From positions 1 to 5,295 of the forward strand of contig JAIPFU010000119.1 of the NCBI GenBank assembly GCA_021736505.1: 5,295 nt of DNA, in the 5' to 3' direction. Position 1 is the stretch's first letter. Every line of letters starts with the position of its first letter. Made by a program: the position numbers and the translations under genes. Below, piece after piece: positions 1 through 5,184 of this stretch. This DNA is from Spirochaetia bacterium (lineage in GTDB: Bacteria; Spirochaetota; Spirochaetia; PWKH01). The notes under the pieces are model-generated. The model was not told the origin of the DNA, did no database searches, and saw only the letters and a list, made by a program, of their open reading frames with translations.

Positions 1-1314
1 ACCGTGGATATCATACTTTGATCCGATATCTACTCCCACGGTCGGCCCGTTCAGAATCATGATTTCGAGCTGACAGGCAAGCCACTTCGCCAGCACAACC
101 CTCTGCTGGTTCCCTCCGGATAAGGTCTGACAGGCATTGGCCGGATTAGGTGTAGCTATAGACAGTTCTTTCACCCAGGTATCGATCTCCTTCTGCCGCT
201 TTTCTCTGTCAAGGATTCCTCCTTTTCTGGTAAGCCTGTCAATTTCGGAAATAATGACATTGTCCGCTATACTCTGAGGCAGGAACAGCCCCTCATTCAG
301 ACGATCTTCGGGAACATACCCGATACCATTGTTAATAGCTTTCTTGGGATCGGTAATTCCGAGCGGTTTCCCGTGCTTGAAGAACTGCCCTTCATCGATC
401 TGCTGGATGCCGAACATGGAAAGAGCCAGCTCAGAACGTCCGGAATTGAGTAGACCGGTGATGCCAAGAATTTCTCCCTTACGCAGGGTAAAAGAGATGT
501 CAGAAAAATAACCCTTTCTGCTGACATGTCTTGCTTCGAAAATGGGTTTCTCCGATACATTTTCTGCGATAAAGTGCTTTTTCTGAAACTCCCTGCCGGT
601 CATATAATAGGTGAACTTTTTGGAATCCAGTTCTGATGTGCTGCCGGTCGCCGCCAGCTTACCGTTTCGCAGGATGGTGAAGTATTCCGAAATTTCAAAT
701 ACCTCATTTAGCTTGTGGCTGACGAAGAGGATTGCAATTCCGCGTTTTTTCAATTCAAGAATGATATCAAAGAGATATTTTACCTCTTTTTTAGTCAGAG
801 CAGTGGTCGGCTCATCCATAATGATCAGCTTGGTATTGAACATCAGAGCTCGGCAGATAGCGATCATCTGTTTCTGAGCTACCGTCAGAGTCCCGACATA
901 CGCATCCAGATCGATCTGAACATTGATTTTTGCTAATGCTTCCTCAGCAATCTGCCGCATCCGCTTCCAGTTAACAAGCTTCTTTCCTTCAGCAAGCTCA
1001 CTGTTCACTGCAAGGTTCTCCATTACCGTCAGATTGGAGAATACAGAAAGATCCTGATAGATGACCTGCACGCCGTTGCTGATGGCTTCTATAGGCGTAA
1101 TCTGGTTGTATGTCTTTCCGTTGAATACCATATACCCGGAGTCCGGTTTATATACTCCGCTGATTATCTTGATCAGTGTCGATTTACCGCTGCCGTTCTC
1201 GCCTGCCAGACAGTGGATTTCTCCTGGTTTTATTTCAAAGCTTACTTTGTCAAGAGCATGGACACCCACAAAGGATTTATCAATATCAACGGCTTTGAGC
1301 AGACTCTCCGGCAT
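1..1314 (-). CDS. Sugar ABC transporter ATP-binding protein (RbsA/MglA type, CUT2 family), C-terminus cut by window edge
   Basis: This protein couples ATP hydrolysis to import of a monosaccharide on the cytoplasmic face of the inner membrane. The 438 visible codons run without a stop from ATG at 1314 to the left edge; the family is usually about 500 residues, so roughly 60 are missing. It has two nucleotide-binding domains in tandem. The first is complete: Walker A GENGSGKST (38-46), Q-loop Gln87, signature LTVAQ (143-147), Walker B LIIMDEPT (163-170) and His200. The second has the degenerate Walker A typical of this family (GLLNSGRSE, 287-295), the family motif YVPEDR (333-338), signature LSGGNQQ (398-404), and a Walker B region reading ILNGPT instead of ILDEPT (420-425). 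The start is supported by AGAGAGG six bases upstream and by the usual family N-terminus. It lies downstream of the binding-protein gene on the same strand, and a permease gene is expected beyond the edge. Family assignment is firm; the sugar is unknown. Confidence 0.96.
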   Translation of the reverse strand, partial: MPESLLKAVDIDKSFVGVHALDKVSFEIKPGEIHCLAGENGSGKSTLIKIISGVYKPDSGYMVFNGKTYNQITPIEAISNGVQVIYQDLSVFSNLTVMENLAVNSELAEGKKLVNWKRMRQIAEEALAKINVQIDLDAYVGTLTVAQKQMIAICRALMFNTKLIIMDEPTTALTKKEVKYLFDIILELKKRGIAILFVSHKLNEVFEISEYFTILRNGKLAATGSTSELDSKKFTYYMTGREFQKKHFIAENVSEKPIFEARHVSRKGYFSDISFTLRKGEILGITGLLNSGRSELALSMFGIQQIDEGQFFKHGKPLGITDPKKAINNGIGYVPEDRLNEGLFLPQSIADNVIISEIDRLTRKGGILDREKRQKEIDTWVKELSIATPNPANACQTLSGGNQQRVVLAKWLACQLEIMILNGPTVGVDIGSKYDIHG

Positions 1315-1320
1315 TGCGTA

Positions 1321-1327
1321 CCTCTCT
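1321..1327 (-). promoter_or_regulatory. Ribosome binding site of the ABC ATPase gene
   Basis: AGAGAGG on the minus strand, six bases before ATG 1314. It is weaker than the AAGGAGG sites of the binding-protein and isomerase genes, which fits lower synthesis of the ATPase than of the binding protein. Confidence 0.7.
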
Positions 1328-1431
1328 TTCTCAACATAAATTTCTTTATACTCTGAACGTAAGATATTCTGTTTGATCTTATCCTATCATATGTTTTTTC
1401 ACACGTTAATGGAAAACATAGCATAGGTAAA

Positions 1432-1460
1432 CCCTGTCGGCCTTGTTAAAGCCGGCAGGG
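1432..1460 (-). other. Hairpin between binding-protein and ATPase genes
   Basis: CCCTGTCGGC (1432-1441) and GCCGGCAGGG (1451-1460) form a 10-bp GC-rich inverted repeat around a 9-base loop. Read on the minus strand the stem has one C-A mismatch. It starts 26 bases after the stop codon of the binding-protein gene and is followed only by TTTACC, not a long U-run. I read it as a weak terminator or a 3'-end stabiliser that would give more binding-protein than ATPase message. The structure is visible; its role is inference. Confidence 0.6.
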
Positions 1461-1486
1461 CGATATTAAACGGTTATTTCACACTT

Positions 1487-2491
1487 CTAAAAACCGAAAT
1501 CGTATACATTTTCTTCATTGATGACTATCCAGCCTTCACCTTCGAGGACTTTATCACTACCCTCTTTGAACATCATGTTGGTGTAGCCCTCAACTCCCAG
1601 ATCGACCGGTTCTACAATATCTTCACCGTCTAAAAGTTTGACTGCTAGTGAGATCATTGCCTTTCCTGCAAGTGCCGGGTCCCACAGCGTCAGTGACTGC
1701 ACTATTCCACTTTCCAGCAGTTCTGCGTTGTCCAGCGGCATGCCTGTTCCCGAAGTAAACGCCTCGCCGACAAGACCAAGTTCTTCGATAGCTCGGGCAA
1801 CTCCAGGAGCATCGTAGGAAGATGTTCCCATGATACCTTTCAATTTGGGATATTTCTTGAACAACTCTTTTGCTACGTTGTACGCAATATCTCCATTGTC
1901 ATGCGATTCAACACGCGGTTCCTCTTTCAGCAGCTGCATATTCGGATAGGCTTCCTTCTGACGCTCTACCCCTGCATTAGCCCATTCATTGTGGGAACCG
2001 TTGGTAAGGGATGCAACCATGGTTGTGTAGACGCCTTTTTCGTTCATAGCTTCTGCCAGATTGTCCATGATGAATGCACCATATCCGGCATTGGAGAAAG
2101 CCTCAATATCGTAATCAACGTTTTCAAGGTCAGCACCTTCATGGGTAACGACAACAATACCTGCTTCCATGGCCTGAGCCAGGACCGGTTCAATGGACTC
2201 GAGGTCTACCGGAACAACACACAAAGCATCCACACCCTGAGCAATAAGGTCCTGGATGAGCTGAGACTGCAGTGTTGCATCAATCTGCGATGTACCCTTC
2301 TGATACACATTCAGTCCTGTCTCCTCAGCATATGCATCAACACCCTCTTTCATGCGAACAAACCAGGGGTTCGAAGAATCTTTCGGAACCACAACGATTT
2401 CATAATCTCCTTCACCTTCCGCCTGTCCTGCTGTAAATGCAAATGGGGCCGCCATCAGGGTAAGCAGCATAATCAATAATAATTTCTTCAT
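1487..2491 (-). CDS. Periplasmic sugar-binding protein of an ABC transporter (Peripla_BP_4, LsrB/RhaS-like)
   Basis: A 334-residue protein that binds a sugar in the periplasm and delivers it to the permease/ATPase. Residues 1-24 are a signal peptide: MKK, a hydrophobic stretch, then a probable signal-peptidase I cut after GQA (22-24). No lipobox cysteine is present. The mature part has the type I periplasmic-binding fold: beta strand EIVVVPK (31-37), SSNPWF (39-44), a repeat-like QLIQDLIAQGVDAL (77-90) followed by VVPVD (92-96), and a later TLWDPALAGKAM segment (268-279) like that of LsrB and RhaS proteins. An in-frame ATG lies 39 bases further upstream, but the start at 2491 is chosen because AAGGAGGA sits six bases before it and a normal signal peptide follows. 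It is first in the minus-strand operon and is divergent from a LacI-type regulator. The exact ligand (rhamnose, autoinducer-2, ribose or another sugar) cannot be settled from sequence alone. Confidence 0.95.
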   Translation of the reverse strand: MKKLLLIMLLTLMAAPFAFTAGQAEGEGDYEIVVVPKDSSNPWFVRMKEGVDAYAEETGLNVYQKGTSQIDATLQSQLIQDLIAQGVDALCVVPVDLESIEPVLAQAMEAGIVVVTHEGADLENVDYDIEAFSNAGYGAFIMDNLAEAMNEKGVYTTMVASLTNGSHNEWANAGVERQKEAYPNMQLLKEEPRVESHDNGDIAYNVAKELFKKYPKLKGIMGTSSYDAPGVARAIEELGLVGEAFTSGTGMPLDNAELLESGIVQSLTLWDPALAGKAMISLAVKLLDGEDIVEPVDLGVEGYTNMMFKEGSDKVLEGEGWIVINEENVYDFGF

Positions 2492-2497
2492 ACTATT

Positions 2498-2505
2498 TCC
2501 TCCTT
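2498..2505 (-). promoter_or_regulatory. Ribosome binding site of the binding-protein gene
   Basis: AAGGAGGA on the minus strand, six bases before ATG 2491. This near-perfect match decides the start: the upstream ATG at 2530 lies before it and would place the site inside the coding region. Confidence 0.9.
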
Positions 2506-2520
2506 TATAGTGTAGTTGAA

Positions 2521-2549
2521 ATTTTAACACAGTATAACAGAGAAATCAA
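2521..2549 (-). promoter_or_regulatory. Probable promoter of the binding-protein/ATPase operon
   Basis: On the minus strand TTGATT (2549-2544) lies 17 bases before TAAAAT (2526-2521), and the -10 is preceded by TGT, making it an extended -10. Transcription would begin near 2514, leaving a leader of about 22 bases that holds the ribosome site. A second extended -10, TGT-TATACT (2539-2531), sits 10 bp upstream without a good -35. TAACACAG (2525-2532) and TAACAGAG (2535-2542), read on the plus strand, form a 10-bp-spaced direct repeat over both -10 boxes. Pattern match only. Confidence 0.6.
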
Positions 2550-2569
2550 ACAAGAATTTACTGTTTAAG

Positions 2570-2615
2570 TCTAATTAGCTAATCTGAAAAAGAAAACAGC
2601 CTCTAATGTTCTAAT
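2570..2615. promoter_or_regulatory. Candidate operator region: palindrome plus TCTAAT repeats
   Basis: A perfect 10-bp palindrome ATTAGCTAAT occupies 2574-2583, overlapped by a second one, CTAATTAG (2571-2578). TCTAAT occurs three times in the same direction at 2570, 2602 and 2610. The divergent LacI-family gene makes this a natural place for its operator. The palindrome centre is about 64 bp upstream of the predicted start of the minus-strand transcript, so simple blocking of that promoter is not obvious; looping, activation or control of the regulator's own gene are alternatives. Binding is inference. Confidence 0.35.
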
Positions 2616-2669
2616 TTGCTTGTTTTTTTGCGTGTCAATAGCAATTTTCACTAAATTTCAGTAAAATAT

Positions 2670-2698
2670 TTGACAACAGTTTAATTGGAGGCTATGCT
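2670..2698 (+). promoter_or_regulatory. Candidate promoter of the LacI-family gene
   Basis: TTGACA (2670-2675, perfect -35) is followed after 17 bases by TATGCT (2693-2698, 4 of 6 against TATAAT). If this were used, transcription would begin close to the ATG at 2706, giving an almost leaderless message. An alternative is TAAAAT at 2662-2667, which lacks a good -35. Confidence 0.3.
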
Positions 2699-3758
2699 GA
2701 TACCTATGGGAATCAAGGAAATTGCCGAACTGGCCGGCGTCTCGAAAACTACCGTATCTCTGGCACTGAACGGGCACAAGGGGGTAGGCTCAAACACACG
2801 CCTGCGTATTACCAAAATCGCCAAGGAGATGAATTACCAGATTCCTTCCGACCGGTCATTTCAGCACTCCTACCATGGAGTCATCGCATTCACCAAGCTG
2901 AAAAAACACGGTCTTATACTGAATAAGGATCAGAACAGCTTCATTCTGAATTATATTGACGGTATCAATAACGCTGTTAAGGATTTCGGCTATACTTTTG
3001 AGATAAGCACTCGGGATGTCAGTACCATGAAAGCAATGGAATCATTCGTCAGCGAAGTCAACACGAAGCGGCCGAAGGGCGTCATCGTACTGGGAACGGA
3101 ACTGGAGAGTGCTGATGTGCTCGCGTTAGACGGACTGGAAGTGCCGTATGTAATTATCGATACCTATTTCAGCCAGCTGACTGCAAATTTCGTGAACATG
3201 GCGAATATCGGAGCCGTACACAGCATCATAGAATATCTCTCCATAACCAGTCATACAGATATTTCCATGATTACCTGCTCCAGAAAGACGGGTAACGTGA
3301 AGCTGCGTGAACAGGGATTCAGACTGGGTATGGAATACTACAAGCTGCCCGTATCAGAGAACTTGTTCATCCCGGTGAACCCGGGATTCAACGGAGCCTA
3401 CCATGATATGCTTAAATTTATAGACAGCCCCAGACAAATGCCGGAAGCTCTCTTCTGCTTCAATGATGCCGCGGCATATGGAGTGATCAAGGCATTGAAA
3501 GAGCGCAATTTTTCAATTCCTGATGATATTTCTGTTATTGGGTTTGACGATCTGTCTATATCATCAATGATGGAGCCGCATCTTACTTCCTTCAGAGTAC
3601 CGAATGAACAGATAGGCAGCATTGCGGCACGATCGATCATAGAGCAGATACGAGACAAGGAAACATACAGCCCCAGAGGCACTCTGGTAAGCGGAACACT
3701 CATTGTCAGAGACAGCGTGAAGAACCGGCGTCGAGGAGAGAATGAATTGAATGAATAG
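2694..3758 (+). CDS. LacI-family transcriptional regulator
   Basis: A 354-residue DNA-binding repressor or activator that responds to a sugar or sugar derivative. The N-terminal helix-turn-helix is clear: IKEIAELAGVSKTTVSLALN (residues 7-26), followed by TRLRITKIAKEMNY (35-48). The C-terminal part is a periplasmic-binding-like sensor domain (Peripla_BP_3 type) with GVIVLGTE (129-136), ALFCFNDAAAYGVIKAL (252-268) and the family hallmark ISVIGFDDL (279-287) leading to LTSFRVP (297-303). The link between the domains lacks the usual P-N-x-x-A-R-S-L hinge. The start is uncertain: GGAGG at 2687-2691 is only 2 bases before ATG 2694 and 14 before ATG 2706, and the 2706 start best matches the family N-terminus (MGIKEIA). 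A TTG at 2685 is also in frame. It is divergent from the transporter genes and upstream of the isomerase gene on the same strand, so it probably controls both. Family firm; ligand unknown. Confidence 0.95.
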   Translation: MLIPMGIKEIAELAGVSKTTVSLALNGHKGVGSNTRLRITKIAKEMNYQIPSDRSFQHSYHGVIAFTKLKKHGLILNKDQNSFILNYIDGINNAVKDFGYTFEISTRDVSTMKAMESFVSEVNTKRPKGVIVLGTELESADVLALDGLEVPYVIIDTYFSQLTANFVNMANIGAVHSIIEYLSITSHTDISMITCSRKTGNVKLREQGFRLGMEYYKLPVSENLFIPVNPGFNGAYHDMLKFIDSPRQMPEALFCFNDAAAYGVIKALKERNFSIPDDISVIGFDDLSISSMMEPHLTSFRVPNEQIGSIAARSIIEQIRDKETYSPRGTLVSGTLIVRDSVKNRRRGENELNE

Positions 3759-3768
3759 TGAAGACAGG

Positions 3769-3797
3769 GTGAAAAGACAAGCTAGTTTTACTATACA
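3769..3797 (+). promoter_or_regulatory. Weak candidate promoter for the isomerase gene
   Basis: GTGAAA (3769-3774) and TATACA (3792-3797) are 17 bases apart, each matching the sigma-70 consensus at 4 of 6 positions. The 122-bp gap between the regulator and isomerase genes is long enough for a promoter, and I see no terminator in it, so read-through from the regulator gene is equally possible. Confidence 0.22.
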
Positions 3798-3863
3798 GAG
3801 ACATAATGATGAAACGGGAAAATGGAAAAGAAGATTGGGAAGATGAGAATTTGACAGGAACAG

Positions 3864-3870
3864 AAGGAGG
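3864..3870 (+). promoter_or_regulatory. Ribosome binding site of the isomerase gene
   Basis: AAGGAGG ends 10 bases before ATG 3881. It decides the start, because the in-frame ATGs at 3806 and 3809 have no such site and would add an unusual charged 25-residue extension. The site lies in a self-complementary stretch (GAGGCCTC, 3867-3874) followed by six T residues. Confidence 0.88.
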
Positions 3871-3880
3871 CCTCTTTTTT

Positions 3881-4858
3881 ATGAACAAGTATTCGGTAAT
3901 TTTAGGAAATCTAGGGAATACCTGCGACAGGTTTCTCTCTTCAGGGTACAAGGATGAGCTGCCAAAAGAGACATTGATCAGGCAGGCTTCAGAAATTGAC
4001 GGGGTGAAAGGAATAGAGCTTGTAGGTACCTGGGATGTCTCGAAAGATAATGTCGATGCCGTGGGAGAGATGCTTGACAAATACAACCTGCAGTGCGTAT
4101 CCATCATCCCGGATCTTTTCAGTCAGAAACGCTGGGGAAGCGGATGCCTTGCGGCAAAGGACCCCGATATCCGTAAACAAGGATTGGAATACACCATGGA
4201 ATGCGTGGAAATGGCCCGTTCTCTGGACTGCAGTACCCTGAATATCTGGCCGGGGCAGGACGGCTACGACTACACGCTGCAGTCCCACCTTATCGAGGAG
4301 CGAGGCTGGATGGCCGAGTCCATCAGAAAAGCCGCCGAAGCAGCACCGGACATCAAATTTGCCCTGGAATACAAACCTATGGAACCGCGGAATTTCTCTT
4401 TCATGGCACGGGCGTCCGATACCTTGCTGCTTGCCAAGGAAATCGGCCTGGACAACGTAGGCGTATGTATTGATACCGGGCACGCATTCATCGGAGGCGA
4501 AAATGTATCGGAATCGATCGTCATCCTACAGGAATACGGAAAAAACAAACTTTTCCACATGCATTTCAACGACAACTACGACAACTGGGATGATGACATG
4601 ATCGTCGGATCGGTGCATTTTCCGCGCTTCGTTGAGATGCTGTTCTGGTTGAAAGAGACTGGCTATAACGGCTGGTGCTCCATGGATCAGTACCCCTATC
4701 GTGAAGACGCCCAGGGGGCGCTGCGTGAAAGTGTCGAGTTCCTGCAGATGATTGAGTCCAAGCTGACAGACGAAGTGATGGATCAGATTCGCGATCTGGT
4801 GAGAAAGGGTGATGCCGTGGCATCGCAGCGCTGGCTGCGGAAAACGTTTTTTAAATAG
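3881..4858 (+). CDS. Xylose-isomerase-like TIM-barrel sugar isomerase/epimerase (AP_endonuc_2 fold)
   Basis: A 325-residue cytoplasmic enzyme of the metal-dependent TIM-barrel group that interconverts aldoses and ketoses or epimerises ketoses. Visible barrel segments include GIELVGTWDV (44-53), LQCVSIIPDLF (70-80), LNIWPGQDGYDY (120-131), FALEYKP (160-166), VGVCIDTGHAF (193-203), LFHMHFND (224-231) and GWCSMDQYP (264-272). Likely metal ligands, by family analogy, are Glu163, Asp198, His228 and Asp269, with His201 and the WDDD acids (237-239) for a second, catalytic metal. An Asp as the last ligand and the H/D-x-D second site recall L-rhamnose isomerase; tagatose/psicose 3-epimerases instead use Glu last. 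No signal peptide or membrane segment is seen. A helical tail (about 293-322) follows the barrel. The gene lies 122 bp after the regulator gene on the same strand. Fold and enzyme class are well supported; the exact substrate is not. Other members of this fold act on inosose or hydroxypyruvate, so those remain possible. Confidence 0.9.
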   Translation: MNKYSVILGNLGNTCDRFLSSGYKDELPKETLIRQASEIDGVKGIELVGTWDVSKDNVDAVGEMLDKYNLQCVSIIPDLFSQKRWGSGCLAAKDPDIRKQGLEYTMECVEMARSLDCSTLNIWPGQDGYDYTLQSHLIEERGWMAESIRKAAEAAPDIKFALEYKPMEPRNFSFMARASDTLLLAKEIGLDNVGVCIDTGHAFIGGENVSESIVILQEYGKNKLFHMHFNDNYDNWDDDMIVGSVHFPRFVEMLFWLKETGYNGWCSMDQYPYREDAQGALRESVEFLQMIESKLTDEVMDQIRDLVRKGDAVASQRWLRKTFFK

Positions 4859-5003
4859 AATGTTGCAAGTGTCACGAATCATGCTTCTTTTTCATCTGGA
4901 GATTGTCCTCTTATTACTGCATACCATCCTGAAACGATTTGGAATGACTGAGGGAAATCTGACTTTGAATATTTCAGAGTAATTTGAGTTTTACCCGCTT
5001 GAT

Positions 5004-5037
5004 AAAAAAAGTACTCTGGCAGCTTTGCCCAGGGTGC
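5004..5037 (-). terminator. Candidate intrinsic terminator, minus strand
   Basis: GTACTCTGG (5011-5019) and CCAGGGTGC (5029-5037) form a 9-bp stem with a 9-base loop. Read on the minus strand the hairpin is followed at once by seven T residues (complement of 5004-5010), the classic order for an intrinsic terminator, although two stem positions become C-A mismatches. On the plus strand the stem is fully paired, counting two G-U pairs, but has no T-run after it. It would end transcription entering from the right, or protect the end of the isomerase message. Confidence 0.45.
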
Positions 5038-5147
5038 TTACTCTGCTTACTGTATGGAAGTGAACAAAATTTTAGTCTTTTTATAGAGTAACTTATGCCT
5101 GGCATTCATCCCGAACAGAGGTATAAAAAAGTATATACCCAGTAAAA

Positions 5148-5184
5148 TAAGTATGCTAGAATACAGTAAGACTCTACATACTTA
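5148..5184. repeat. Inverted repeat / hairpin with one bulge
   Basis: TAAGTATG (5148-5155) pairs with CATACTTA (5177-5184), and after one bulged C, TAGA (5157-5160) pairs with TCTA (5173-5176), giving 12 paired bases around a 12-base loop. It overlaps an extended -10 motif at 5154-5162, so it may be a protein-binding site as easily as an RNA hairpin. Confidence 0.45.

Noticed and set aside
1901..2479. 192-codon plus-strand frame opposite the binding-protein gene
   Set aside because: It is antisense to a well-supported gene, has no ribosome site and no recognisable domain; it is a shadow frame.
2491..2530. Upstream ATG of the binding-protein gene adding 13 residues
   Set aside because: It precedes the strong Shine-Dalgarno site, overlaps the promoter -10 region and would place extra residues before a normal signal peptide.
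2531..3810. Shared CAGAGA-containing motif near the binding-protein promoter (2531-2549) and before the isomerase gene (3790-3808)
   Set aside because: The similarity needs a gap and rests on about ten AT-rich bases, too little to call a common operator.
3806..3880. Upstream in-frame ATGs of the isomerase gene
   Set aside because: No ribosome site before them, and the 25-residue charged extension is unlike the family; AAGGAGG clearly serves ATG 3881.
3989..4483. 164-codon minus-strand frame opposite the isomerase gene
   Set aside because: It lies antisense to conserved catalytic segments and has no recognisable protein features.
4931..4976. CTGAAA...TTTCAG inverted repeat with inner GATTT/AAATC after the isomerase gene
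   Set aside because: Arms of five or six AT-rich bases with long gaps and no T-run do not support a terminator.
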